64,000 bases of DNA, taken from assembly GCF_026107515.2 (NCBI RefSeq), contig NZ_JAPCHW010000006.1, positions 124,001-188,000 of the forward strand, given 5' to 3'. The notes beneath the pieces are model-generated. The model had not been told where the DNA came from. It did no database searches and saw only the letters and a list, made by a program, of their open reading frames with translations. Within the stretch, counting starts at the first letter, position 1; each line of letters begins with the position of its first letter. Below, in pieces: positions 9,013 through 17,360 of this stretch. The DNA comes from Glutamicibacter sp. MNS18. GTDB lineage: Bacteria; Actinomycetota; Actinomycetes; Actinomycetales; Micrococcaceae. Made by a program: the position numbers and the translations under genes.

Positions 9013-10431
9013 CTAGCGGGCTGGATCCAGTTTCGCGTTGGTGGCCTCGGCGGAGAATTCCCCGAATGCCCCACGGTAGCGGGCGGCCGGGTGGTTCTGT
9101 GGCAACTTGTCGCCCCTCCCGAAGACCTTGTGCCGCAGGCTGCCCGGGGTGTACTCGCTTTGCGCCAGCCCGCGGCGGCGCAGTTCGGGCAGCAGCCCGT
9201 CGATGAAGTTGTCGTAGGATCCGGGCAACACGTGGTTGATGATGTTCAACCCGTCGATGCCGGCGTCCTGCCACTTTTCCAGCTCATCAGCGATCTGTTC
9301 CGGGGTGCCGACAATTTGCTGGGCCTTGGCCCGGTAATGGGCCAGGTCCCGGATGGTCGGGTTGCCGCCCGGGGTGGAGGCGATGGCCGCTTCCAGCACA
9401 CCGCGGGCCCCCTCGGTCTGCACTTCACCCAATGGGGTATCCAGGTCCAGCCCACCCAGGTCCACACCGATACCGCCGCCGATATGGGCAACGATGGCAT
9501 GCAGGTCCAGGTATTCGTCGTATTCGGCTTCCAATGCCTTGGCTTCGCCCTCGGTGGAACCAACCACGAAGGACAGCCCGGCAAAGACCTTGAGGTCCTC
9601 GCGTCCGCGCCCGGCGGCCTGCAGGTTCTCGGTCAGTGCCGCGACCTTCTTGGCCACGTACTGCGGGTGCGGGGCGAACAGGAAGGTGGCTTCGGCGTGG
9701 GTTGCGGCGAACTGCGTGCCCCGTGCCGAGGAACCGGCTTGGAAGAGGAACGGGGTGCGCTGTGCGCTGGGTACCGCCAGATGCGGTCCGTCGATCGAGT
9801 AGATCTCGCCGCGGTGGTTGATCTTGTTGACCTTAGCCGGGTCCGCGTAGATGCCGCTGATTTTGTCGGCCTTGAATGCATCGTCTTCCCAGGAGCCCTC
9901 CCAGAGCTTGTAGGCGGCCTCGACGTATTCCTCGGCCCACCCGTAACGGTCGTCGTGGGCCATGAGGTTCTTGGCCCCGAAGTTCCGGTGCGAGTTCTCC
10001 AGCACGCTGGTGACGATGTTCCAGGCCACCCGACCGCCGGAGAGGTGATCCAGGGTGGAGAGTTGGCGGGCGAACTGGAACGGGTGGGTTTGCACCACCG
10101 AGCTGGTCATCGCCAGGCCGATATCCGTGGTGCCGGCGGCCAAGGCCGAGAGCAGCACCAGCGGGTCGTGGCTGGGAACCTGCAGGCCCTTGCGCACGTG
10201 CGAGGCCCAACCGCCCTCGTGATCCCCGTAGAGGCCCACCACGTCGGCGAAGAACAGGTTGTCGAATTTGGCATCCTCCAGCTTCCGGGCCAGGTCCACC
10301 CAGGGGGCCAGTTCGTGGAAGCGGTGCTGCTGGGCTTCGGGGTGACGCCACATGCCACCCAGGATGTGGCTGGAGGTGTTCATCAGGAAGGCCGAGAGGA
10401 TGAAACGCGGCCGTGCGTCGAAGGTTCCCAT
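9013..10431 (-). CDS. LLM-class FMN-dependent monooxygenase, NtaA/SnaA/DszA type
   Basis: The protein has 472 residues, as expected for the NtaA/SnaA/SoxA (DszA) branch of bacterial-luciferase-like monooxygenases, which use FMNH2 and oxygen supplied by a separate reductase. Recognisable segments are the N-terminal GGMWRHPEAQQHRF, FFADVVGLYG, GRVAWNIVTS and the family hallmark PFLFQAGSSARG. The substrate cannot be read from sequence. The start codon directly abuts the stop of the DszC-like gene (TAAATG), so the two are translationally coupled. The pair, the Dpp-type transporter and the SAM riboswitch point to C-S bond cleavage of an imported organosulfur compound. A close paralogue lies at 30733-32136. 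Confidence 0.88.
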   Translation of the reverse strand: MGTFDARPRFILSAFLMNTSSHILGGMWRHPEAQQHRFHELAPWVDLARKLEDAKFDNLFFADVVGLYGDHEGGWASHVRKGLQVPSHDPLVLLSALAAGTTDIGLAMTSSVVQTHPFQFARQLSTLDHLSGGRVAWNIVTSVLENSHRNFGAKNLMAHDDRYGWAEEYVEAAYKLWEGSWEDDAFKADKISGIYADPAKVNKINHRGEIYSIDGPHLAVPSAQRTPFLFQAGSSARGTQFAATHAEATFLFAPHPQYVAKKVAALTENLQAAGRGREDLKVFAGLSFVVGSTEGEAKALEAEYDEYLDLHAIVAHIGGGIGVDLGGLDLDTPLGEVQTEGARGVLEAAIASTPGGNPTIRDLAHYRAKAQQIVGTPEQIADELEKWQDAGIDGLNIINHVLPGSYDNFIDGLLPELRRRGLAQSEYTPGSLRHKVFGRGDKLPQNHPAARYRGAFGEFSAEATNAKLDPAR

Positions 10432-11658
10432 TTACTTGCCGCCCGTCGCGTCGCCGATGGAGTTCAAACCGGTGGGGATGGTGCCGTTGATGAAGTAGTC
10501 CCCCACCGAGCGGGCCTTGAAGGCCACCGGGTTGTGGGTGGCCACGGTGCGGGCATTGCGCCAGAACCGGTCCAGCGCCTTGCTGGTGGACACCGCCGAG
10601 GCGCCGGTGACGTCGAATAGCTCGCTGGTGGCGTCCAGGACGAGCTTCGGGGTGGCCACATGGGCCTGCTGCACGGCCAGTTCCGCGCGCAGGTAGGCCG
10701 CTTCGGCGTCCAGGCCCAGGCTTTCATCCAGGGCGGCGTCCAGTTCGCGGGCCGCGGTGAGCACGATCGCCTCGGCGGCGAACACGTTGGTGGCCAGGCG
10801 GCCCACCAGTTCCTGGATCTGCGCGTCATCGCGGAACAGGGCCCCGGATCCGGTGTTGAAGGTACGGGTGCGGGTGGCCACGATCTGCGCGGCCTCGTTG
10901 CGGGCGGCTTTGCCGATACCAACCAGGACCGAGAGCAGGCAGAGCTGGAAGAACGCCGGTTCCAGGGTGGAGGCGACCTTGCGCTGGATGATGTTCTCCT
11001 GGCCCACCGGGACATCGGTGAAGATGGCGGTGCCGGTGCCGGTCAGCGGTTGGCCGAATCCGTCCCAGTCATCGAGGATCTCAACGCCTTGGGCGTGCCG
11101 GTCCACGATCGCGTACTGGCGTCCTTCCACCCCGTCGGTGGAGGCCATGACCACTACCCAGTCAGCGAAGATCGAACCGGTGGTGTAGTACTTCTCGCCA
11201 CGCAGCACCCATCCGGAATCGGTGTGGATGAGTTTGGTGTTGGTGGTGCCCAGCGCGTTGCCGCCGCGCTCGGTGGCGGCATTGCCGAAGATCTCGCCGG
11301 CCAGTACCCGCGGGAACCACTGGTCCCGGAACTCGGCGGGCTGCAGTGCAATGGTCTCCACGAAGGAGAAGTGGCTGCGCAGCAGGTGGGAGACGTTGGA
11401 ATCCGCGGCGGAGAGCTCGACCAGCAGACGGAACAGGTGTTCGTGGCTCACCGGCTCCCCGCCGTGGCTGGCCGGTACCCGCAGGGTGGTGAACCCGGCA
11501 TCCTTCAGCCACTGAACCTGCTCGAAGGGCAGCTGGCGTTGTTGTTCGCGTTCACGCGCTCCAAGGGCAATGCGCTCGAAGACCGGCGTAAAACGGGCCA
11601 ACAACTGCTGGTACTTGGCTTCCTCGCTCAAAGGCTGGGTGATGGCTGGGGTGCTCAT
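10432..11658 (-). CDS. Acyl-CoA dehydrogenase-fold flavin monooxygenase, SfnB/DszC type
   Basis: This 408-residue protein has the acyl-CoA dehydrogenase fold but groups with FMN monooxygenases such as DszC and SfnB by its features: GFTTLRVPASHGGEPVSHEHLFRLLVEL, GNAATERGGNALG, YYTTGSIFADWVVV, DDWDGFGQPLTGTGTAIF and the C-terminal RFWRNARTVATHNPVAFK. Known relatives oxidise sulfur atoms or sulfones using reduced flavin. It is fifth in the operon and is followed without a gap by the LLM monooxygenase. A paralogue at 32183-33514 is likewise paired with an LLM enzyme. The substrate is unknown. Confidence 0.85.
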   Translation of the reverse strand: MSTPAITQPLSEEAKYQQLLARFTPVFERIALGAREREQQRQLPFEQVQWLKDAGFTTLRVPASHGGEPVSHEHLFRLLVELSAADSNVSHLLRSHFSFVETIALQPAEFRDQWFPRVLAGEIFGNAATERGGNALGTTNTKLIHTDSGWVLRGEKYYTTGSIFADWVVVMASTDGVEGRQYAIVDRHAQGVEILDDWDGFGQPLTGTGTAIFTDVPVGQENIIQRKVASTLEPAFFQLCLLSVLVGIGKAARNEAAQIVATRTRTFNTGSGALFRDDAQIQELVGRLATNVFAAEAIVLTAARELDAALDESLGLDAEAAYLRAELAVQQAHVATPKLVLDATSELFDVTGASAVSTSKALDRFWRNARTVATHNPVAFKARSVGDYFINGTIPTGLNSIGDATGGK

Positions 11659-11706
11659 GATCCTCTTTTCGATGTAATGAATTCTGTATCGGGTGCCGGC
11701 AGGTCA

Positions 11707-13341
11707 TCAGGCGCTGGCCGCGTCGGTCAGTTCGCGCAGCACTTGTCCGGGGTTGGCGGCCAACAGGGTGCGGGTGTACTCGTGGCTTGGAGTGGAGAAC
11801 ACCTCGTCCACCGTTCCGGTTTCCACCAGCTCGCCGCGGCGCATAACTCCCACCCGGTGGCTGATCCGTTCCACCACGTGCAGGTCGTGGGAAATGAACA
11901 GGTAGGTCAGTTGCTGTTCTTCCTGGAGCCGCTTGAGCAGGGCGAGGATCTGTTCCTGGGTCAGCACGTCCAGCGCGCTCAGGGCCTCATCCAACACCAG
12001 GATTTTCGCCCCGGCGGCCAGGGCCCGGGCGATCGCCACGCGTTGGCGCTGCCCTCCGGAGAGTTCCGGCGAGCGCTTGGCGGCCAGCTCGGGTGACAGG
12101 TTGACCTGTGACATCAGTTCCCCCACGCGGGCCTTGCGCCAGTTGGCATCACCGAGGCGGTAGTTGACCATCGGCTCGGCGATGATCGAGGCCACCGGTT
12201 GCCGGGGGTCCAGTGCGGAGTCCGGGTTCTGGTAGACCAGTTGCGCCTGCCGCCACAACTCGTAGCGGCCCTTGCCGCGGATGCCGGTGACTTCCTTGCC
12301 ATTGACACTCGCCGCCCCGGCGCTCGGTTCGAGCAGGCCCATCAGGATCTTGGCGGTGGTGGACTTTCCGGAGCCGGATTCGCCCACCAGGGAAAAGGTG
12401 GTGCCGCGCGCCACTTCGAAGGACACCTCGTTGACCGCGCGGTGGGTGTCCGTTCCCTTGCCGAAGTCCTTGGTCAGTCCGGCCACCGAGATGGCGACTT
12501 CCCGTTCCCCGGTGACCGGCTGACGTTCGTGTCCGGCGCTGGCCTGGGCCAACAGGGCCTTGGTATAGGGATCGGTGCTTTCGGTGACCAGCGAGCGGAC
12601 GCTGCGGTCCTCCAGGATCCTGCCCGAGTTCATAACCAGCACGCGGTCGGCGATGTCGGTGGCCACGGCCAGGTCGTGGGTGACGAACAGGACCGTGGTG
12701 CCCTTTTTCCGGGCCAGCGATACAAACACCTCAAGCACGGTGCGTTGCACGGTGACATCCAGGGCACTGGTGGGTTCATCGGCGATCAGCAGTTGCGGGT
12801 TCAGCGCGAAGGCGATCGCGATCAGCACACGTTGTTTCAACCCTCCGGAGAGTTCATGCGGGTACTGCTTCATCCGCTGTTCTGGGCGGTCGATGCCCAC
12901 ACTGGCCAGCAGGTCGACGGCCTTGGATTGCCAGTGCTTCTTGGGTACCGAACGCTGCGGGTGCAGCCGGAAGACCTCGATCAGCTGCGAGCCGATGGTC
13001 TTCACCGGATCCAGGCTGGCGCCGGGATCCTGCGGAACCAGGCCGATACCGGCACCGCGGATTTCCCTCCAGGCATGCACGTCCAGACCGGTCACCTCGG
13101 TACCGCCGAAGCGGATGGAACCGGATAGTTGGGCATCCCGTGGCAGCAGACCGATCAGCGCCTTGGTCAAGGTCGATTTGCCCGAACCGGATTCGCCGAC
13201 GATCGCCACGATCTGCCCGGCGGGGATTTCAAGATCCAGGCCGTCCGCGGCCAGGGTCCCGGCGGCGTACCGTACCGAGAGGTCCTCGATGCGCACCACC
13301 GGATGGGTGCTGGTGTTCTTGGCGGTCATTGTCGTATCCAA
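11707..13341 (-). CDS. Double ATP-binding protein of a Dpp/Opp-type ABC importer
   Basis: Two complete ABC ATPase domains lie in one 544-residue chain, equivalent to fused DppD and DppF. Walker A motifs are GESGSGKSTLTKAL (about 50) and GESGSGKSTTAKIL (about 325). Signature motifs are LSGGLKQR and LSGGQRQRVAIARAL. Walker B motifs LLIADEP and ILVLDEA precede the switch histidines. It would energise the two permeases encoded just upstream in the operon. Fused double ATPases are common in this transporter family, so fusion by itself is not odd. Confidence 0.92.
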   Translation of the reverse strand: MDTTMTAKNTSTHPVVRIEDLSVRYAAGTLAADGLDLEIPAGQIVAIVGESGSGKSTLTKALIGLLPRDAQLSGSIRFGGTEVTGLDVHAWREIRGAGIGLVPQDPGASLDPVKTIGSQLIEVFRLHPQRSVPKKHWQSKAVDLLASVGIDRPEQRMKQYPHELSGGLKQRVLIAIAFALNPQLLIADEPTSALDVTVQRTVLEVFVSLARKKGTTVLFVTHDLAVATDIADRVLVMNSGRILEDRSVRSLVTESTDPYTKALLAQASAGHERQPVTGEREVAISVAGLTKDFGKGTDTHRAVNEVSFEVARGTTFSLVGESGSGKSTTAKILMGLLEPSAGAASVNGKEVTGIRGKGRYELWRQAQLVYQNPDSALDPRQPVASIIAEPMVNYRLGDANWRKARVGELMSQVNLSPELAAKRSPELSGGQRQRVAIARALAAGAKILVLDEALSALDVLTQEQILALLKRLQEEQQLTYLFISHDLHVVERISHRVGVMRRGELVETGTVDEVFSTPSHEYTRTLLAANPGQVLRELTDAASA

Positions 13342-13365
13342 TCGAAATTCGTCCCGGCACCGGGA

Positions 13366-14256
13366 TCAGAAGCGGAAGGCCTGGTTGATGCGCCGGCCCA
13401 GGGCCGCGGTGAGCATAACCGCCAGGACGATGACCAGCCCGGGCAGGGTGGTCAGCCACCAGGCCACCGACAGGTACTGGCGTCCCTCGGAGATCAGCAG
13501 ACCCCATTCCGGGGTGGGTGGTGGAGCGCCGAAGCCGAGGAAGCCGAGTCCCGAGATCGCCAGGATCGCAGCCCCCAAGTCAACGGCGAGCAGGGCCAGC
13601 ACCGGCCCGATGATGTGCGGGATGATGTGGCGGCGCAGCACCGTGAAGTAGCCGCCCCCACTCATCAGCGCCGCTTGGACGAAGTCCCGGGAACGGACCC
13701 GCAACACTTCGGTGCGCACCAGGCGGGCGAAGATGGCGATCGAGGCGATACCGACACCGATACCCAGGGACAGTGGCCCCGGTTCGGTGGCGGTGACCAG
13801 GATCAAGGCGATCAGGAAGGCCGGGACGGCCAGCAGCACATCGACCAGGCGCATCGCCACGGTGTCGGCGAAGCGTCCGGCGGTGCCGGCCACCAGGCCC
13901 AACAGGGTACCGACCACCGAGCCGATCAGGCAGGCCAGCCCGGCGGTCATCAGCGTCTGGCTGGTGCCATGCACCACCCGGGAGTAGACGTCCCGGCCCA
14001 GATGGTCCGTGCCGAAGGGATGGGTGATACTCGGGGCGAGGAACTTGTCTGCAGGTACCCCGGTGATCGGGTCCTGACCGGTGAACAACCCGGGAAGTAG
14101 CGCCCAGGCCAGCAGCAGCGCCAAAGGGATCAGTACCCACCATTCGGCCAGCCATTGGAGCACACCACGTGGTGCGCGGGATGGGGCCTTGACGGTGGCC
14201 GGTTCCGGGGTCTGGGGCCCGGTGCTGGCCCCGGCGTGTTCGGTCAATACACTCAT
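13366..14256 (-). CDS. ABC importer permease, DppC/OppC type
   Basis: At 296 residues this has the N-terminal helix, the OppC-like FGTDHLGRDVYSRVVHGTSQ segment, and the EAA-type loop region around VRSRDFVQAALMSGGG. The latter is the contact site for the ATPase. It pairs with the DppB-type permease 13 bases upstream and has about six membrane helices. The substrate class of the wider family is peptides, nickel or other small solutes; the sulfur context suggests an organosulfur compound. Confidence 0.9.
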   Translation of the reverse strand: MSVLTEHAGASTGPQTPEPATVKAPSRAPRGVLQWLAEWWVLIPLALLLAWALLPGLFTGQDPITGVPADKFLAPSITHPFGTDHLGRDVYSRVVHGTSQTLMTAGLACLIGSVVGTLLGLVAGTAGRFADTVAMRLVDVLLAVPAFLIALILVTATEPGPLSLGIGVGIASIAIFARLVRTEVLRVRSRDFVQAALMSGGGYFTVLRRHIIPHIIGPVLALLAVDLGAAILAISGLGFLGFGAPPPTPEWGLLISEGRQYLSVAWWLTTLPGLVIVLAVMLTAALGRRINQAFRF

Positions 14257-14269
14257 GACTCTGCCTTCC

Positions 14270-15226
14270 CTAGGCTGCCAGTGCCCGCGGTGGGCCGGCG
14301 TTGGCGTTGATGATGCGTGGGTCCAGCTGCGGGTGGATCAGGTCCACCAGCAAGTTGACCAGGGTGAAGGCCGCCGCGGTGAGCAGCACCAGGCCCTGGA
14401 CCAGCGGAATGTCCTGGACGGTGACGGCCTGGAGCACCAGCTGGCCCAACCCGGCGCGGGCGAACACGGTTTCGGTGATGACCGATCCGGCCAGCAGGGT
14501 GCCGATGGTGATACCGGCAATGGACAGGGCCGCCGGGGCGGCGTTCTTCAGCGTGTGCCGGAAGAAGATCCACGATTCCCCGGCGCCCTTGGCGCGCAAC
14601 ACATCCACGAACGGCTGGGCGTTGACTTCCTGCACGCTCTTGAGCAGTACCTGGGCGATCGGTGCGCTCAGGTGGATGGCCAGCACCAGGATCGGTACCG
14701 CCAGGGACAGGAATGATCCGTCCGGGAACAACGACATGACCCCCAGCTGCACGGCCAGCACTTGCAGCAGCACCAGCCCGAGCCAGAACACCGGGATGGA
14801 GATGAACAGCGGAGGAAGGTTCAGCAGCGCCTTGCGCAGTCGGGCTCCGCGGGCCAGGCTGGCAGCGGCCACCAGGGCCACCGCCAGCACCACCGCCACC
14901 ACGAAGGCGCTTCCGGCAAGGACCAGGGTGGATCCGATGACATCCCCGATCCTGCTGGTGACCTCGGCGCCGGCGGAGAGCGAATAACCGAAGTCCCCCC
15001 GCAGCAGACCCGCCAGCTGGGACAGGTACTGCAAGATCAGCGGCTGGTCGTAGCCGTAGTAGGCCTTCATCTGCGCGATGGTGGCCGGGTCGGCCGCCGC
15101 ATCGGTGGACAGGAAGATGGTTACCGGGTCATTGGGCAGCGCCTGCACGGCCAGGAAGACCGCGGTGTAGGCCAACCAGATGACCAGGATCGCCTGGCCG
15201 ACGCGTTTGGCAATGTATCCGCCCAT
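14270..15226 (-). CDS. ABC importer permease, DppB/OppB type
   Basis: This 318-residue integral membrane protein begins MGGYIAKRVGQAILVIWLAYTAVF, a typical DppB start, and carries the periplasmic-side PLILQYLSQLAGLLRGDFGYS segment and the EAA loop FVDVLRAKGAGESWIFFRHTLKN. It follows the solute-binding protein gene by 15 bases and precedes the DppC-type gene. It forms the heterodimeric channel with that protein. Confidence 0.9.
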   Translation of the reverse strand: MGGYIAKRVGQAILVIWLAYTAVFLAVQALPNDPVTIFLSTDAAADPATIAQMKAYYGYDQPLILQYLSQLAGLLRGDFGYSLSAGAEVTSRIGDVIGSTLVLAGSAFVVAVVLAVALVAAASLARGARLRKALLNLPPLFISIPVFWLGLVLLQVLAVQLGVMSLFPDGSFLSLAVPILVLAIHLSAPIAQVLLKSVQEVNAQPFVDVLRAKGAGESWIFFRHTLKNAAPAALSIAGITIGTLLAGSVITETVFARAGLGQLVLQAVTVQDIPLVQGLVLLTAAAFTLVNLLVDLIHPQLDPRIINANAGPPRALAA

Positions 15227-15241
15227 GTCGTGTGTTTCCTA

Positions 15242-16873
15242 TCAGCCGTTGGACTTCCAGGCGCCCTGGAAAATCGGGGCGGTCCCGGAGGTGAATTCGA
15301 TGTGGGCGTCCTGGTGTGCACCGTAGACCTGGACCTCGTCCCACAGGACCAGGGTCAGTGCCTTGTCCAGGACCAGTTCGCGCTGTTCCTCTTCGATCAG
15401 CTTCAGGTGTTCCTCGTCGGTGGTTGCCGCCTGCTCTCGGGTGAACAGGTCGTTCAGTTCCGCGTCGGCGTTCAGCGTCTGGGTATTGTTCGCCGGGCCG
15501 TACACCGGTCCCAGGCCGCCGTAGGCGAACTGGCGGGTGCCGAAGAATTCGATCTGGTCGTCAACCAGTGCATTAGTCAGGAAGGCGTTATCGGCGGCTC
15601 GGTTGACCAGCTTTACGCCGATTTCACGCCATTGCTGTTCGATCAACTCGAAGGCGGGCTTGATGACCACCGAGTTGTTCGAGGAGGCGACGGTGATTTC
15701 CAGCTTCTCGCCGTCCTTTTCACGGATGCCATCGGCACCCTCGACCCAGCCGGCCTCGTCCAGCAGCTTCTTCGAGGTTTCGGGGTCATAGGCCAGCTCA
15801 TCGGACAGGTCCACGAACCCCGGGGCCTGGCGGTTGAGTACCGACCCGGAGATCACGTAGCTGTCGGAAAGCACGGTGTCCTTCAGCGCCTGCCGGTCGA
15901 TACCGACCTGCAGCGCCTGTCGTACCTTGACATCCTCGAGCTTGCCCGAGCCGATACGCACGGCCGCCTGGTTGGCGGTCAGATCCACACCCTGTGCGGC
16001 CAGCACCTGGCCGCCTCCGGCGCTCAGCGCGTCTTCGTCCACGGGCTGCAGGCCACGAACCAGGTCGACCTGGCCGGACTGGGCGGCACCGGCGCGGTGG
16101 GCTACCTCCGGCAGGTACTTGATGACCAGTTCATCCAGGTACGGGGCACCTTGGTTGGCGGCGGTTTCCGGGGCCCAGGCGTAGTCCTCGCGGGCCGCGA
16201 AGACCACTTCCTCATCCGGCTTTTCGGATTCGAAGACGAACGGTCCCGAACCCACGATCTGCGCGATGGCGGACTGTCCGGCGTTGTCCAGTTCAAGGGT
16301 CTCTGGAGCCACCAGGCCGGCGGCGACCGAGGAGGTGGCGCGCAGGAAGTTCGCGTCCGGGCGCTTCAGCGTGACCTTGACCTGGTTATCACCGACAACC
16401 TCTGCCGATTCATAGGCGGAGAAGTCCACATTCGGCTGGATCTGGGCTTCCTCGATACCCAGGCCCAGGGCGTCCAGGTTGGCCTTGACCGCTGCGGCAT
16501 CAAGTGCGGTGCCGTTGGAGAAGGTCACCCCGTCACGGATGGTGAAGGTGTATTCGGTCTTGTCCTCATTGGAGGTGAAGTCCGTGGCGATCCAGCCAAC
16601 GAGCTGGCCAGATTCCACGTCGAAGTAGGTCAGCCGGTCAAGCACCGAGTGAAGCACGTTGGCCTTCTCGTAGAAGCGGGCTGCCTGGGTCTGCCAGTTG
16701 TTGATCGGGGTCACCTCGGCGAAGACGAAGCTTCCGCCCTGTACCGGTTCGCCCGCAACGCCCTGGCTGGTCCCGGCTTCGGCGCCAGTACTGTTGCCGC
16801 CGCAGGCAGTCAGTGACAGGCCCAGGGCTGCGATGAGTGCGGTAGCTTTGAGTGCCAAACGTGGTGGCCGCAT
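15242..16873 (-). CDS. Solute-binding lipoprotein of the Dpp/Opp-type importer (family 5)
   Basis: Extracellular substrate-binding protein of 543 residues with a lipoprotein signal (LTACGGN lipobox). Family 5 signatures include WIATDFTSNEDKTEYTFTIRDGVTFSNG and VRQALQVGIDRQAL. I chose the ATG at 16873 because GAGAGGAA precedes it and the signal peptide then starts correctly. An open frame runs on to 16990 but is leader sequence. It is the first gene of an operon of six (binding protein, two permeases, ATPase, two monooxygenases) behind a SAM-I riboswitch. The protein defines what the operon imports, but the ligand is not deducible. Confidence 0.9.
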   Translation of the reverse strand: MRPPRLALKATALIAALGLSLTACGGNSTGAEAGTSQGVAGEPVQGGSFVFAEVTPINNWQTQAARFYEKANVLHSVLDRLTYFDVESGQLVGWIATDFTSNEDKTEYTFTIRDGVTFSNGTALDAAAVKANLDALGLGIEEAQIQPNVDFSAYESAEVVGDNQVKVTLKRPDANFLRATSSVAAGLVAPETLELDNAGQSAIAQIVGSGPFVFESEKPDEEVVFAAREDYAWAPETAANQGAPYLDELVIKYLPEVAHRAGAAQSGQVDLVRGLQPVDEDALSAGGGQVLAAQGVDLTANQAAVRIGSGKLEDVKVRQALQVGIDRQALKDTVLSDSYVISGSVLNRQAPGFVDLSDELAYDPETSKKLLDEAGWVEGADGIREKDGEKLEITVASSNNSVVIKPAFELIEQQWREIGVKLVNRAADNAFLTNALVDDQIEFFGTRQFAYGGLGPVYGPANNTQTLNADAELNDLFTREQAATTDEEHLKLIEEEQRELVLDKALTLVLWDEVQVYGAHQDAHIEFTSGTAPIFQGAWKSNG

Positions 16874-16941
16874 ATGTTTGTGTTCCTCTCGGTTGCGCCC
16901 GAGGATCACGCTGAACGCGGGCCCAGCTCCGCCATGGGCGG

Positions 16942-16966
16942 GGGTTGGAACTGTTGGTTCCAACCC
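16942..16966 (-). promoter_or_regulatory. Leader hairpin between riboswitch A and operon A
   Basis: A perfect 10-bp stem (GGGTTGGAAC / GTTCCAACCC) with a 5-base loop lies in the 120-base leader between the S-box aptamer and the start codon. No T-run follows. It could be part of the expression platform (an anti- or pro-terminator alternative). Confidence 0.45.
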
Positions 16967-16992
16967 GTGGACCGTTGCGAAATCTAGCAATC

Positions 16993-17080
16993 TCCATCGG
17001 TCCTGGCCTTAGCACCGGTTCCCCCCATAGGGCGGTTGCTGCGACTTCAGCGAGCCAGGTCTCTCAGTCGCTCTGGATGG
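16993..17080 (-). promoter_or_regulatory. SAM-I (S-box) riboswitch A
   Basis: The minus strand reads the S-box core in order: CCATCCAGAGCGACTGAGAG, then CTGGCTCGCTGAAG, then GCAGCAACC, then a variable P3-like part, then GGTGCTAAGGCCAGG and GACCGATGG. The closing helix P1 pairs CCATC with GATGG. S-box RNAs bind S-adenosylmethionine and turn off sulfur and methionine genes. The aptamer is 120 bases upstream of the binding-protein gene of operon A. Confidence 0.88.
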
Positions 17081-17221
17081 TTTAGCGTCTGGCGTTTCTG
17101 CCGACAAATTCAGTGTGCGGCGCATGGTGACTTGTGACCAAGCATGACGACACAGGATGGTCACAAAGTCGCCGGGCGACTCATTCAGGCTGGATCACCG
17201 GGTAACATCGCGTCACCTGCG

Positions 17222-17242
17222 GTCATGTGACGGTCATGTGAC
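17222..17242. promoter_or_regulatory. Tandem GTCATGTGAC sites upstream of riboswitch A
   Basis: Two identical 10-mers GTCATGTGAC start at 17222 and 17233, one helical turn apart. Each is a near-palindrome (GTCA-N2-TGAC). The core TCACATG/CATGTGA recurs upstream of riboswitch B and in the intergenic region of riboswitches C and D. It lies about 140-160 bases upstream of the aptamer. This fits a transcription factor site; the factor is unknown. Confidence 0.5.
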
Positions 17243-17312
17243 ATCAGGAGGAAGGTTTCCTTGACTCCTGCAGGCAGTGGGGGTAGCTGCCGACACCAAC
17301 ATCTGTTTAAAG

Positions 17313-17342
17313 TGAATGGCCCTGCCAAGGCAGGGCCATTCA
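17313..17342 (-). terminator. Terminator of the haem uptake operon
   Basis: A 14-bp inverted repeat (TGAATGGCCCTGCC / GGCAGGGCCATTCA) lies about 20 bases after the DUF916 gene stop on the minus strand, followed by CTTTAAAC. Confidence 0.75.
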
Positions 17343-17360
17343 GCAGCGGGGCGTGGGAAA

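Noticed and set aside
8944-10620. Long plus-strand open frame (558 codons) opposite the LLM monooxygenase
   Set aside because: It is antisense to a clear enzyme gene, rich in Gly/Gln/Val with no domain. Long antisense frames are expected in G+C-rich coding DNA.
14762-16816. Long plus-strand open frame opposite the DppB-type and binding-protein genes
   Set aside because: Antisense shadow of well-recognised transporter genes; the composition does not look like a protein.
15242-16990. Longer start for the solute-binding protein of operon A
   Set aside because: It would put non-signal residues before a standard lipoprotein signal. ATG 16873 has a good ribosome-binding site.
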